A DNA stretch of 64,000 nt from JALCOL01 sp022649665 (GTDB taxonomy: Bacteria; Bacillota; Bacilli; Lactobacillales; Enterococcaceae): assembly GCA_030372335.1 (NCBI GenBank), contig JAUDCW010000009.1. One strand, given 5' to 3'. Shown here piece after piece: positions 1-9,545 of the stretch (its first letter is position 1; the number at the start of each line of letters is the position of its first letter). The notes under the pieces are model-generated. The model did not search any database. It saw only the letters and a list, made by a program, of their open reading frames with translations, and had not been told where the DNA came from. The translations under genes and the position numbers were made by a program.

Positions 1-48
1 AAATATTTCTTCAAAATATAGTCCACTGGAAGCATCGTAATTTGCTGA

Positions 49-762
49 TCAATGCCTTTTTTCATTCGTTTTTCTTCGCCAGAAGTAGAGCAAAACAACC
101 GCGATGATCAAGAGGCCGATCAATGTCAATGTACTGGTTCGCGCTTCGCCGGTTTTTGGCAAATTCTTGCCGTGCGGTGTCGTTGAAGGAGTAGTAGAAG
201 GAGTCGTCTTTTGTACATTTTTCAGATAAACGTTGATCACAGAAAGCTCCTTATTTCCTTGATAAACCGGCAAAGCAATCACCACTGGATCCGCCGGACT
301 CTGTACTTTGTCAGAAAGACGCTCGACGAACAGATAAGCTGCGTTTTTCGCAGCGCTTGTTTTCGGAAGCGAAAAGTCGATAACGCCATCCGCACCTGTC
401 TCTTTAGCAGCTAGTTTGGCTAGTCCAGTTAGATAATCAGCATTCTCCGCCTTTTTCGCGATCGCCATTTGCGCTGCTTCTGCCGCTTTCCCTGGATTAG
501 CCGTTTGCCACTGATAAAAATCATTCGTGACATCGTACACCTCAAAAGTGATCCCGCTGAGTGGTTTCCCGCCCTTCCAATCGGTGATTTCTCCGCCGGT
601 ATTGACGATCTTGTCCTCAGGCAGCTGGCCTTCAAATGCGACTTTATGAAGCGTGATCGTCACTTGATCGTTTGTCGCGGCTTTGACCGGCTGCGCAAGC
701 CCGAAAAACATCGGAATCACAAGGACTGCTACAAGCAGTGCAAAAAGTTTCCATTTTTTCAT
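49..762 (-). CDS. Small LPXTG pilin-like surface protein (short paralogue)
   Basis: 237-aa cell-wall-anchored protein. The ATG at 762 follows the upstream stop codon by one base; a longer frame to 819 overlaps that gene and lacks a ribosome-binding site. Signal peptide is residues 1-28. One pilin-type N-terminal domain (about 30-180) ends in VYLKN (178-182), a degenerate form of the VYPKN pilin motif used for sortase-C cross-linking. A short TTPSTTPSTTP linker leads directly to LPKTG (201-205), a membrane helix and a basic tail. It is a paralogue of the 354-aa pilin at 4897-5961 but lacks that protein's C-terminal Cna-B domain with E-box. It may be a tip or base minor pilin, or a wall protein that is no longer polymerised. 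Surface location is well supported; the exact role is inferred. Confidence 0.85.
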   Translation of the reverse strand: MKKWKLFALLVAVLVIPMFFGLAQPVKAATNDQVTITLHKVAFEGQLPEDKIVNTGGEITDWKGGKPLSGITFEVYDVTNDFYQWQTANPGKAAEAAQMAIAKKAENADYLTGLAKLAAKETGADGVIDFSLPKTSAAKNAAYLFVERLSDKVQSPADPVVIALPVYQGNKELSVINVYLKNVQKTTPSTTPSTTPHGKNLPKTGEARTSTLTLIGLLIIAVVLLYFWRRKTNEKRH

Positions 763-763
763 C

Positions 764-3700
764 TTACGCAGCCCCCTTTTGATGGCGTTTCCGCCAGAAG
801 ATATACAACCCGCTGACAACTAATGCGCTCAGACCGATCAAAATGATTTTTTGCGTCCCGCTTCCGCCGGTCGCCGGCAGCGGCATTTTGTAGGTATTGC
901 TGATGTCGATATTGGTCCCTAATGTTACTCGACCGCCCACATTGCCTTGCGGATCAACCAGTTTTGCAAAACAGTCTCTGTTACCGGCAGCATCGCTATT
1001 TTTAGCCTTGGCGATCCAATTTTTTCCATCTTCAGATTTCGTTAATGGGATTTTTTCTGTGGGAACATATCCTCCTCCAGATTTGTAGACATAAAACTGG
1101 ATACTGTATCCTGTATAATCAGTTGTTCCTACCGCAAGCGAGAATACCATCACTGGTTTTGAATACGTCGTAATAAAACCGCCGGTATTTGCTTCATTTT
1201 CTGTCACAGTATATTGGATCGCATGTCCATCTGTCGCATATCGTTGAAGACCGGTAAAGTTGTATTTCCATTGATTATTTTTATTGAGCCGGTACGATTT
1301 TCCGGTATCTACTCCATCAGCGAGTAGTTTGATCGTCACTTGATCAAGCGTGAGTTTATCATTGCTGTTCGGCCAAGTCTTTTGACCAGCCACATTAGTG
1401 ATTGAAGGAATATACTCATTCGAAATCGTGATCAAACTACCATCGGCTGAGGGCGTATACGTCGTTCGGTAGTTTGCCCAGTTGTTTTCACTGACTGTAT
1501 ATTTGGTGTCACCTGCTGCCAACCCCGAAAACGTTCCGCGCCAATCATTTTTCTGCGAAAGAACGATCGTAACGTCATTGCCGTTTTTATCTTGCACACG
1601 TTTTCCGTCAGCTAGCAAATACACAGTGATCGATCCCGGCCGCTTGCCGTCCAAATCATCATTATCTTCCCATTTTTTTTGAACATTAAGAGCTGTCGTG
1701 TTCTGCTTAAGTCCATTCGTGATCGTATACTGATAATTGGTGGAGATCGTTGCATCTGCCTCTTTGCCGTTCTCATCAACGACTTTCACGGTTGTCAGCG
1801 TTTTTTGGACATCACTGACTGTTGGATGATATCCGTCCGGAATTGGATTTTCCTGCACTGTATACGAAACTAAATTTCCGTTCCACGAGGCGGTGCCGAC
1901 CGCCAGCAAATGGTACCACGTATGTGTCCAATTGTTCGCGGCACTCAGTGTCTGACTATCGATCACTTCTTTTCCATACTGATAATTAGCAATCAAATCG
2001 ACCTTTACATTCGTGGGGCGCTTTGGATTATCCTGATCTTCCCATTTTTTATCGACCGTCACCGAGTCGCGCGGATTATAAAGCGCAAAAGCAAAACCGC
2101 GCGAGTCCGTATTTCGATCGACGATAAAACTCAGATCTTTTGCTGGATCCTCTTGATCGACTTGTCGATATTTGTTTTCACTGACGCTCCAAACATAAAT
2201 ATTTTTGGTGACATCTTGGCGATCATTGTATTCTTTGATCGTATAGTGACCGCTTGGCAAATCAGCAAATTTAGCGATGCCGTCTTTCTCCACACCGGCG
2301 GAGTTAGTAAAAGCTGCCGTCGTCTCAGTATATGTCTTCCCAGTATCTGTATTGGTGATCTGGAACTCGATGCCGTTCAGATCAGCAGAGTCATTATCGC
2401 TCCCTGACGTGCTCATCGCTTTTTTTTGAATCAGGATCGTTCCGGCGGCAAGATTGCCATCGATATCGCTGCTGCCTTTCCGCCAATCTACATCATAAGT
2501 CGCGTTTTTAGCCGCCTTATTATTGTAGCCGATGATGACATCATTGCGGATCTCGCTTTGCGCCGTTTTGTCAAACGTATCATCGGCCGTCGTGCGGATA
2601 TCAAAATGATAGCCGCCGTTGAAATACGGCTGGTTTGCGCTCCAAAGATGATCAGTTCCCTCTTTTGTTTTGGTTTCATTGAAGTTAATTCGGTCTTCCT
2701 CGGATTTCGCATTTTCATCATCGATCGCTGTTTGTACTTTTTTATCCCAAATCGCTTTTCGCTCTTCGACCGTTTTGGCGGGGTCGCTAAGTCCCTGTTC
2801 ATAATCCATCAGCGAGATCGTTTTCGGATCGCGATAGCCGGTGGATGAAGCCAAATCAGGAACTTGTCCGGCTCCGTAGCCGATGTCGCCAGTGTTCATC
2901 AGCAACACTTCTTGACCTTTTTCAACCGTGATCGTTTCGCCGAATAATGTCGCCGTTTCTTTTGCGGTAGCTGTATAAAGACCATAATTTCCAACCGCCA
3001 ATCCTGCGACTTCGTCTTTAGCCGCCTCAAGCGATGTGGCCGAAAGAGGCATATACGTCATATCGACGACGACTTCAGACAATGGGCCGTCATAGATATA
3101 GCCGTTTGTATTATTATAGAAGAAAATCGGCATGTAGGCATTCAGCGACCGATCTCCCGGTGTGCTGACGCCGGCTACATCAAAATGGATCCCTACCGGC
3201 AGAACATCGATCGTCAATGAATCTTTAAACTGCGCATCTTCCTGCTCTTTGCTGTATTTATTGTATGCGGTTTTCGCTGTTTCACCGGTCTGCGCTTCCT
3301 GCACCAGTCCGGAATAATTGATATTCAGCTTCCAATTGATGGTATTCGTTTGGCCTGTCCGTTCGCCATATTTATTGAGCGGCCCCAAGCGGCCGTCTGT
3401 GCCATTGCGATCCGCCGGAAGGACATTTGAATTAATAACATCCTGCCCATTGATCGTGATCTTCTGTGTTCCATCATGGACTTTTACTACTTGAAAATTG
3501 ACATCCATATTTCCCGGATTTGTTTCGCTTCCAAAGCCGCCGTATTCCGTATGCTTTTCAATAAAATCATTATAGGTCACGCGGATCGCATACTGGTATG
3601 CTTGGCCGCTGACTTTAACGACCTGATAAGTGCCGATCACGACTTTGGTCCCCGTCTCCGGATCTGTCGCCGTCAAATTGTCTACTCCTTTAGGATAAGT

Positions 3701-4591
3701 GAAGCTTTCCCCCACATCCATCGGAATATCAACCGTCGTACCGTTTTTGATATTTCCTACTTGTGCGGCAGAAATATAGTAACGCAGTTCGACTTGGACA
3801 TTATCGCCGACATTCAGCGTTGTATTCGAGTTGATCGGAACTTCTCCGCCTTGGCCGTCGATGCGGTAAAGCGATGTGCCAGCGATCGTCATCACGTCCG
3901 AAATCGCGGCAGCATTAACACCCGGAGCTGCCGGGGCATTTTCTTGAGGAGCGGGCGCGTCCGCAGAACTTGCCGGGACTGCCGGAATTGCGGCTTCTTT
4001 TGCGCTCGGCACACGCAACTCGATATCTGTGCGTTTTGTATTAGTGAAAAGGGTCTTCTCAGCAGGGAAATTAAGCGTTTGTTTTTCTTGCGGATCTTTC
4101 AAGGTCGCGTTGAGCGTGACGGAAGCATTTAATCCGCTGATCCCCGCCTTTTGGATCTCTTCACCGTTCAGCGCGAGCTTGAGGACTTGAGCGCCGCTGC
4201 TTCCTGTTCCGACTTGGTAAGTGCCGATCACGTTCTTTTTGTCTAAGGCGGTTACATTTCCGTGATTCTCCGTTTGCTGTGTGACAAAATCGACTCCGCT
4301 CGGAAGCGCGATCGTCGCTTCAAGCTGGCTGGCTTGAGCCAGCGCCTTTTCTAATTGATCGGCTGAAACCGCATAATCGATTTTCAGTTTCAAGGCGGCT
4401 TCCGACGCCACCGCTTCCTGATCAGCCAGTGCTGTCCAATTCCCATCTTTTTGTGCCTGCAACTCGGCTTTTGCGCTCACTGCATCACTGATATCTTGCG
4501 TCTGCTCTAGCGCGGAAACAAGCGCGGGAAGGTTTGCCAACATCAATACCATTACAAAAAGCAGCGTAAATGCTTTTTTCCCTTTTTCCAA
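764..4591 (-). CDS. Large LPXTG adhesin with SpaA/Cna-B repeats
   Basis: 1275-aa surface protein, probably the pilus-associated adhesin. The start is taken as TTG at 4591 because AGGAAAGGGGG lies 7 nt upstream; the frame opens earlier at 4612, but that start would lie inside this ribosome-binding site. Order: signal peptide (1-28), an N-terminal domain (about 30-190) shared with the 805-aa paralogue, an Ala/Pro-rich linker (195-225), a large unique region (about 230-690) likely to be the binding domain, a SpaA-like repeat (about 705-830), three Cna-B-like repeats each opening with K(K/T)W (about 840-1170), then LPATGG (about 1238), a membrane helix and a positively charged tail. It is first in a two-gene operon with the small pilin. 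No sortase is in the window; one may lie beyond the left edge. Confidence 0.9.
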   Translation of the reverse strand: MEKGKKAFTLLFVMVLMLANLPALVSALEQTQDISDAVSAKAELQAQKDGNWTALADQEAVASEAALKLKIDYAVSADQLEKALAQASQLEATIALPSGVDFVTQQTENHGNVTALDKKNVIGTYQVGTGSSGAQVLKLALNGEEIQKAGISGLNASVTLNATLKDPQEKQTLNFPAEKTLFTNTKRTDIELRVPSAKEAAIPAVPASSADAPAPQENAPAAPGVNAAAISDVMTIAGTSLYRIDGQGGEVPINSNTTLNVGDNVQVELRYYISAAQVGNIKNGTTVDIPMDVGESFTYPKGVDNLTATDPETGTKVVIGTYQVVKVSGQAYQYAIRVTYNDFIEKHTEYGGFGSETNPGNMDVNFQVVKVHDGTQKITINGQDVINSNVLPADRNGTDGRLGPLNKYGERTGQTNTINWKLNINYSGLVQEAQTGETAKTAYNKYSKEQEDAQFKDSLTIDVLPVGIHFDVAGVSTPGDRSLNAYMPIFFYNNTNGYIYDGPLSEVVVDMTYMPLSATSLEAAKDEVAGLAVGNYGLYTATAKETATLFGETITVEKGQEVLLMNTGDIGYGAGQVPDLASSTGYRDPKTISLMDYEQGLSDPAKTVEERKAIWDKKVQTAIDDENAKSEEDRINFNETKTKEGTDHLWSANQPYFNGGYHFDIRTTADDTFDKTAQSEIRNDVIIGYNNKAAKNATYDVDWRKGSSDIDGNLAAGTILIQKKAMSTSGSDNDSADLNGIEFQITNTDTGKTYTETTAAFTNSAGVEKDGIAKFADLPSGHYTIKEYNDRQDVTKNIYVWSVSENKYRQVDQEDPAKDLSFIVDRNTDSRGFAFALYNPRDSVTVDKKWEDQDNPKRPTNVKVDLIANYQYGKEVIDSQTLSAANNWTHTWYHLLAVGTASWNGNLVSYTVQENPIPDGYHPTVSDVQKTLTTVKVVDENGKEADATISTNYQYTITNGLKQNTTALNVQKKWEDNDDLDGKRPGSITVYLLADGKRVQDKNGNDVTIVLSQKNDWRGTFSGLAAGDTKYTVSENNWANYRTTYTPSADGSLITISNEYIPSITNVAGQKTWPNSNDKLTLDQVTIKLLADGVDTGKSYRLNKNNQWKYNFTGLQRYATDGHAIQYTVTENEANTGGFITTYSKPVMVFSLAVGTTDYTGYSIQFYVYKSGGGYVPTEKIPLTKSEDGKNWIAKAKNSDAAGNRDCFAKLVDPQGNVGGRVTLGTNIDISNTYKMPLPATGGSGTQKIILIGLSALVVSGLYIFWRKRHQKGAA

Positions 4592-4650
4592 CCTAAATCC
4601 CCCTTTCCTCAACCAATAAACTTTAAAAATCAGTTAAATCTTTCATCCAC

Positions 4651-4679
4651 ATGATACAACGAATAAAATAACGAGTCAA
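4651..4679 (-). promoter_or_regulatory. Promoter of adhesin/pilin operon 1
   Basis: Minus-strand TTGACT (4674-4679), 17-bp spacer, TATCAT (4651-4656), about 60 bp before the TTG start. The following leader carries TTAACTGA, also present in the leader of the paralogous operon, so promoter and leader appear to have been duplicated with the genes. Confidence 0.75.
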
Positions 4680-4831
4680 CCGTCATTGAGCTCTTTACTC
4701 TTATCAAGCAATTTCTGAAAAATATCCTGATCCATCATTGCCTATCTTTATCGCTAAACATTTCTTTTTCTTGATTAAAATACTAAATATCGTATGATAT
4801 AAATCGTACTTTTGAATTTTGATCGGCTGGA

Positions 4832-4886
4832 AGATAAAAAGCGAAACGATCTATTTGAACTGTAAAAAATTCAAATAGATCGTTTT
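4832..4886 (-). terminator. Rho-independent terminator after pilus operon 2
   Basis: Perfect 16-bp inverted repeat (4844-4859 with 4870-4885) just downstream of the 354-aa pilin, followed on the minus strand by GCTTTTTATC. It separates the two tandem pilus operons. The rest of 4613-4896 holds only the operon 1 promoter and AT-rich leader. Confidence 0.8.
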
Positions 4887-4896
4887 ATCCAACCTG

Positions 4897-5961
4897 TCAA
4901 TCATTTCTCTCGGCGGTTTTTCTTCGGCAAAAGCAGCCCAAAATGACCGCGATGATCAAGAGTCCGATCAATGGTAAAGTGCTCGCCCGCACTTCACCAG
5001 TTTTCGGAAGGTTTTTGCTGCCGGGAGTCGCTGATCCGTGAGCACGAGTCTTTTTCGTGTTTTCGATTTTCAATACCGGCGCTGCCGCATCGCCAGATCC
5101 TTCTTCAACAGTAAACGGAATCAGCTGATCACTTAGGATATAGCCGTCCGGCGCTTTGATCTCTTTTACCGAATACTTCCCGCAGGCTAAATTGACGATA
5201 CTGAACGCACCTTTTTTGTCCGATGTTTTGATCACTAAGCTGCTCGGATCGGGATCATTGTCCCACCCGTAGTCTTCATCCGCTCTCTTGACGAGATATT
5301 CTCCTGCGTCATTTATGAAAATGAATTGTGCCCCGGCGAGCGTTTTATTTTCATTGTCTTTGTCGACCTTCACGAAATGTTTCCCATCGACTGCCGGCGA
5401 AACTTGCTTGATTTTATTTTTTGGATAGACCATGATCGTGCTGAGCTCCACGTTATTCACATAGACCGGCAGCGAGATCACAAACGGATCGCCCGCTTCG
5501 ATATGGGCCGTCGCGGTATCCGCTGGTTGTTCTTCCGCGAAAAGATAAACCGCATCGCGACTTCCGCTTTTTTTAGGAAGCGAGAAGCTGGCAATTCCAG
5601 CATCATTCGTGGCAACCGTCCCTTTTAGCGCTTCAGCTGTTTCATATATTTTGGCATTTTCAGAAATATTGGATTGAATCGTTTCGGCTGTTTCACCAGT
5701 CGCATATTCTTTATAAAAGGCCTCCGTGACATCATATACGTCAAAAGTGATCCCGCTGAGCGGCGTGCCGCCTTGAAGATCGTTCAGCTGCTCACCGGTA
5801 TTTTTGATCACGTGATCCTCGTCATCAGTAAATGCCAGCTTATGAAGTTCGATCATCACGTTATCGCTCTCAGCGGCTTGCGCAGATTGTATAAATCCTA
5901 GAAACAGCGGGACTATGAGAAGTACTCCGAGCAGCGGAATCAGAAATTTCCGTCTTCGCAT
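4897..5961 (-). CDS. Major pilin (SpaA-type backbone) with LPKTG anchor
   Basis: 354-aa probable backbone pilin. Signal peptide 1-30. The N-terminal pilin domain (about 32-180) ends in VYPKN (178-182), the classic pilin motif whose Lys181 would be joined to the next subunit by a class C sortase. A second Cna-B/SpaA domain (about 192-303) contains KYSVKEIKAPDGY, a good E-box, as in isopeptide-bonded pilins. LPKTG is at 318-322, followed by a hydrophobic helix and RRKTAERND. The ATG at 5961 lies one base after the stop codon of the upstream adhesin, so the two are surely co-transcribed. By family knowledge this pairing (large adhesin plus backbone) forms a sortase-assembled pilus; the polymerising sortase is not in view. 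Confidence 0.88.
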   Translation of the reverse strand: MRRRKFLIPLLGVLLIVPLFLGFIQSAQAAESDNVMIELHKLAFTDDEDHVIKNTGEQLNDLQGGTPLSGITFDVYDVTEAFYKEYATGETAETIQSNISENAKIYETAEALKGTVATNDAGIASFSLPKKSGSRDAVYLFAEEQPADTATAHIEAGDPFVISLPVYVNNVELSTIMVYPKNKIKQVSPAVDGKHFVKVDKDNENKTLAGAQFIFINDAGEYLVKRADEDYGWDNDPDPSSLVIKTSDKKGAFSIVNLACGKYSVKEIKAPDGYILSDQLIPFTVEEGSGDAAAPVLKIENTKKTRAHGSATPGSKNLPKTGEVRASTLPLIGLLIIAVILGCFCRRKTAERND

Positions 5962-5962
5962 C

Positions 5963-8380
5963 TTACGCCGCCCCCTTTTGATTGCGTTTTCGCCAGTAAA
6001 TAGATAAAAGACTCACACTCAACGCGCCCAGTCCGATCAAAACGATTTCGCGGCTCCCGCTTCCGCCGGTCATCGGCAGCGGTATTTTAGGTGTGTTGTT
6101 AGGCGTATTGATAATATTGATTTTTAAATCTAATGGCACATAATCCCGTACAGTGCCGTCTTTGTCGATAAATCTCGCCGTATATCCCCGATAATCTTTG
6201 TCCTCGCTGCCTTCGCTGCCTCCTAAGTAGGCCTCCCATGTTCCTGGAGGACCATTTCCAGGTATTATTTTATTGACCAGCGGAATATCCGCTACTGAGT
6301 TCCCTTCCCCATCATAAAATCGGATCTTACACCCGTTAAAGTCGCGCTCATCATGATTATAAACATAATATATTGACCGTGTATACCTTGTGGAAAAGTC
6401 CTCCCCGCCTATTTTCTTCACCTGATATTCGATCTCTTTCCCCGCTGCATCATATTTTAAAGGATCATAGGGAGGATCATCAGATTCAAAAACATATATC
6501 CAATCGCCCTCTTCACCCCACTCCGTCTCTTTAGACACCTGGGTTTGCTTAACCAGTTCTCCGTTCGCATAAAGGCCCAGCGTGATTTCTTTAGGGATCA
6601 TCGACTCACTGATATCTTCCCAATGCACCTCTCCGTAGACATGGATCGTATCAAACCAGATCGTATTCGTGATCGTGATGACACCATCGTCAGAAATATC
6701 TCCAGATTCTGAAACATACCTTCCCGGTTTGTCCCATTTGGTTAACTTTGCACTGTATTTGATTTCCGTTTTCCCATCTGGCCGGTACTTCGGCAGCTCC
6801 TTAAATGTATATAAGTCCCTGTCGGAACCTAGCGTTACTGCCGAGATCGGCTTGCCCTCCTTATCTTTGGCGATCTCGCCGTCAGCGAACAGCTGGAAGG
6901 TATTAGGGTTCGGTCGGTATCTGTTCATGTCATCATTGTCTTCCCACTTGATGACGAGGCGGACAGAAGTGGTTTCCTGACTTGCTTCATTGGTGACCGT
7001 GTACTGATAATTATTCGAAATCACCTGATCTGTAGCTTTGCCGTTTTCATCATGATCATAGGTCGGCGTGATGACCGGATCTGCGGTAGAAGTTGTATAG
7101 CCTTCTACAGGATCTTCTTTGACGGAATAACTGGTCAAATCGCCGTTTCCCGCCTCAGCTTCAGGAACTGTTGCCGGGAGTGCACTCCATGTATATTTAG
7201 GATCATTTTCTTCAAGCGTCTGTTTTTCGCCGATCGCTGTTCCCGCGGCCAGTCCGTCCTGATAGTGACCCATTAGTTGGACATTTATGCTTTGCGACTG
7301 ATTTGGATCGGCTTTTTCGATGGATACAGAGTCAAAGGGCTTGAACAGTACGAAAGAAAATCCACTCGCATCCCGCTCGCGGTCGACCGTCAATATAAGA
7401 TCATCAGCAGCCGCTTTGCGGTACGTATTCTGCACGGCATCCCCGATATACAGACTGTCTGACCCGCCGGCTTCTCCCGAAATCGTATACTTGTCGCTGG
7501 GAAGATCTTGAAACTCAGCGACTCCCTGAACGACTTGTCCGGCTGCGTTCGTGAAGTCTTTCGTCGCTGCCGTTTTCATGATCCCGTCTGCTCCAGTAAT
7601 ATTCACATTGATCCCATTGACCGCGCTGGCATCCTTGATGGGATCACTCAATGTTTTGATCTGGATCAAGACCGTTCCTTTCGCAGGATTTCCCTCGATA
7701 CGGCTGTTAGCGGCCTCTTGCGTATTTTGATCCGTTTCGTCCTGATCGCCAAGAATTACCGGATCACGGACTTCGTCTGTTTTTTCTTTTGCACTCAGCA
7801 CCTTCAATTCGATATCTGGGCGGCTCGTATTAGTGAACAACATTTTTTTCGAGGCAAACTTGAGCGTTTGTTTTTCTTGCGGATCCTTCAAGGTCGCGTT
7901 GAGCGTGGTGGAAGTACTCAACTCTTTGCTCCCCGCTTTTTGGACCTCTTCACCATTCAGCGCGAGCTTGAGGACTTGGGCGCCGCTGCTTTCCGTCGCG
8001 ACATGATAAGTCCCGATCACGTCCTTTTTATCTAAAACAGTTACATTTCCGTGATTAGCCGTTTGCTTCATGACAAAATCAGCTCCGTCGGGAAGTGTGA
8101 TCGTCGCCTCAAGCTGGCTGGCTTGATCCAGCGCCTTTTTTAATTGCTCGGCCGGGATCGTATAATCGATCTTTAGCTTCAAAGCAGCTTCCGGTTCTAC
8201 CTCCGCTTGATCTTTCAGTGCCGTCCAATTGCCGTCTTTTTGCGATTGCAGTTCCGCTTTCGCGCTGAGCATGTCGCTGATGTCTTGCGTCTCTTCCAGC
8301 GCAGAAACAAACGCGGGAAGGTTCGCCAGCATCAATACCAGCACAAAAAGTACTGTGAATGCTTTTTTTATCTTCTCCAA
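5963..8380 (-). CDS. LPXTG Cna-B surface protein (shorter adhesin paralogue)
   Basis: 805-aa wall-anchored protein. Start is TTG at 8380 with GGAAGGGAGG 7 nt upstream; the in-frame codon at 8401 would sit within that site. Signal peptide (1-28), an N-terminal domain (30-190) very similar to that of the 1275-aa protein, a SpaA-like repeat (about 225-345), Cna-B-like repeats including one with KWEDNDD, and LPMTGG (about 768) followed by a membrane helix and RKRNQKGAA. The roughly 450-residue central region of the larger protein is missing here, so this protein may be a shaft or base component or a variant with different binding ability. It forms an operon with the 354-aa backbone pilin. Confidence 0.88.
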   Translation of the reverse strand: MEKIKKAFTVLFVLVLMLANLPAFVSALEETQDISDMLSAKAELQSQKDGNWTALKDQAEVEPEAALKLKIDYTIPAEQLKKALDQASQLEATITLPDGADFVMKQTANHGNVTVLDKKDVIGTYHVATESSGAQVLKLALNGEEVQKAGSKELSTSTTLNATLKDPQEKQTLKFASKKMLFTNTSRPDIELKVLSAKEKTDEVRDPVILGDQDETDQNTQEAANSRIEGNPAKGTVLIQIKTLSDPIKDASAVNGINVNITGADGIMKTAATKDFTNAAGQVVQGVAEFQDLPSDKYTISGEAGGSDSLYIGDAVQNTYRKAAADDLILTVDRERDASGFSFVLFKPFDSVSIEKADPNQSQSINVQLMGHYQDGLAAGTAIGEKQTLEENDPKYTWSALPATVPEAEAGNGDLTSYSVKEDPVEGYTTSTADPVITPTYDHDENGKATDQVISNNYQYTVTNEASQETTSVRLVIKWEDNDDMNRYRPNPNTFQLFADGEIAKDKEGKPISAVTLGSDRDLYTFKELPKYRPDGKTEIKYSAKLTKWDKPGRYVSESGDISDDGVITITNTIWFDTIHVYGEVHWEDISESMIPKEITLGLYANGELVKQTQVSKETEWGEEGDWIYVFESDDPPYDPLKYDAAGKEIEYQVKKIGGEDFSTRYTRSIYYVYNHDERDFNGCKIRFYDGEGNSVADIPLVNKIIPGNGPPGTWEAYLGGSEGSEDKDYRGYTARFIDKDGTVRDYVPLDLKINIINTPNNTPKIPLPMTGGSGSREIVLIGLGALSVSLLSIYWRKRNQKGAA

Positions 8381-8441
8381 TGTAAATCCTCCCTTCCGCA
8401 ATCATTAAAAAAATTAAGTTTCAGTTAAGCTATTCATTCCC

Positions 8442-8471
8442 ATCATACAGCGGATTAAATAATAATGTCAA
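8442..8471 (-). promoter_or_regulatory. Promoter of adhesin/pilin operon 2
   Basis: Minus-strand TTGACA (8466-8471), 18-bp spacer ending in TG, and TATGAT (8442-8447), about 60 bp upstream of the TTG start. It resembles the operon 1 promoter in layout. The remainder of 8472-8815 is AT-rich and shows no convincing gene. Confidence 0.75.
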
Positions 8472-8814
8472 AATATGTATTTATATATTAAACCCTATAT
8501 AATAGGTATTTTATTATAATTATTTAAAACAAAAATAACTGGTTAACCTTTTCTTAACAACTAAGGAAGCTCGCGATCAATCGTTTTCTAAACTGGATCG
8601 ATCCTCCCCCGGAAAAAATCTTATTGAATGTTTTCACTAAAATAATGTTATTCAAATCGTCTGATAGAGGTTCCGCAGCCATCTACAAGCAGTGATGCCG
8701 TTTTTTTGGATAGAAGTTTTTCTTTGATCGCTGCTAAATTTTCCAAGCCATCATCGCTGAAACAGAAAAAGCATCGCGCGTGAAAGCTGATTTTCTGCCC
8801 CATTAGATAAATGC

Positions 8815-8875
8815 CCAAAAAAATAGAACAGTCCTTTTGAACTATCGAAAGTTCAAAAAGACTGTTCTTGGTCAA
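8815..8875 (-). terminator. Terminator of infC-rpmI-rplT operon
   Basis: Minus-strand hairpin with stem AGTC-TTTTTGAACTTTCG and its complement, loop near 8848, followed by a U-rich run (revcomp of 8815-8825). It lies directly after the rplT stop codon. Confidence 0.85.
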
Positions 8876-8878
8876 ATC

Positions 8879-9238
8879 TTATTTAGCCAAAGCCGTTTTC
8901 GCTTGTTCAGCGAGTGCTGTGAAGGCTTTTTCGTCGGCGATCGCCAGATCAGCCAACATTTTGCGGTTGATTTCGATCTCTGCCAATTTCAAACCGTGCA
9001 TCAGTTTGCTGTAGCTCAAACCATTCATCCGAGCAGCGGCATTGATCCGCGCGATCCACAATTTGCGGAAGTCGCGTTTCTTTTGCCGACGATCCCGGTA
9101 TGCATAGTTGTACGAATTCATTACTTGTTCTTTTGCTGTTTTGAATAATGTATGTTTAGAACCGTAATACCCTTTCGCGAGTTTCAAGACTTTCTTGCGA
9201 CGTTTACGGCTCACGACTCCACCTTTTACACGTGCCAT
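8879..9238 (-). CDS. rplT: 50S ribosomal protein L20
   Basis: 119 aa, the standard L20 length, starting MARVKGGVVSRKRRKK and highly basic throughout. L20 binds 23S rRNA early in large-subunit assembly and in Firmicutes also represses its own operon by binding the mRNA leader. It is last in infC-rpmI-rplT, a conserved order, and is followed by a clear terminator. Start is ATG with a purine-rich site AGGAGGAAT upstream. Nothing unusual. Confidence 0.98.
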   Translation of the reverse strand: MARVKGGVVSRKRRKKVLKLAKGYYGSKHTLFKTAKEQVMNSYNYAYRDRRQKKRDFRKLWIARINAAARMNGLSYSKLMHGLKLAEIEINRKMLADLAIADEKAFTALAEQAKTALAK

Positions 9239-9301
9239 GATAAAATTCCTCCTAAATCGATCCTTGAATTTGCTGGTACTTGTTTTCCACTGCGGGAAAA
9301 A

Positions 9302-9502
9302 TTAACGCCATTGAGATAATTGTTGGCTGATGCGCTTCATATCAGAATGAGAAACCATTGCTGGTTTGCGCAGATGACGTCTTTGTTTTTTCGTCTTCCC
9401 ATGGAAACGGTGACTCGTGAACGCGCGGAAACGTTTCAATCCGCCGCCTCCGGTCCGTTTGAAGCGTTTTGCTGAACCACGGTGTGTTTTTTGTTTTGGC
9501 AT
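9302..9502 (-). CDS. rpmI: 50S ribosomal protein L35
   Basis: 66 aa, basic, beginning MPKQKTHRGSAKRFKRTG, the normal L35 N-terminus and length. It is a small structural protein of the large subunit. It sits 43 bp downstream of infC and 63 bp upstream of rplT, in the expected operon. The start has a GAGGAAAT-type site. Confidence 0.98.
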   Translation of the reverse strand: MPKQKTHRGSAKRFKRTGGGGLKRFRAFTSHRFHGKTKKQRRHLRKPAMVSHSDMKRISQQLSQWR

Positions 9503-9545
9503 GACTTATTTCCTCCTCAAAATCTTTGGCTGCACGGGCAGCTTT

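Noticed and set aside
1..65. ATG at 65 on the minus strand opening a frame that overlaps the end of the 237-aa pilin and runs off the left edge.
   Set aside because: Only 21 codons are visible, no good ribosome-binding site, and no recognisable start of a sortase or pilin. It cannot be told from chance.
1081..4612. Several plus-strand ORFs of 60-220 codons opposite the large adhesin.
   Set aside because: Shadows of a repetitive coding sequence; no start signals or domain patterns.
8648..8875. 75-codon minus-strand ORF in the gap between rplT and pilus operon 2.
   Set aside because: It begins inside the rplT terminator hairpin, has no ribosome-binding site and no protein-like pattern.
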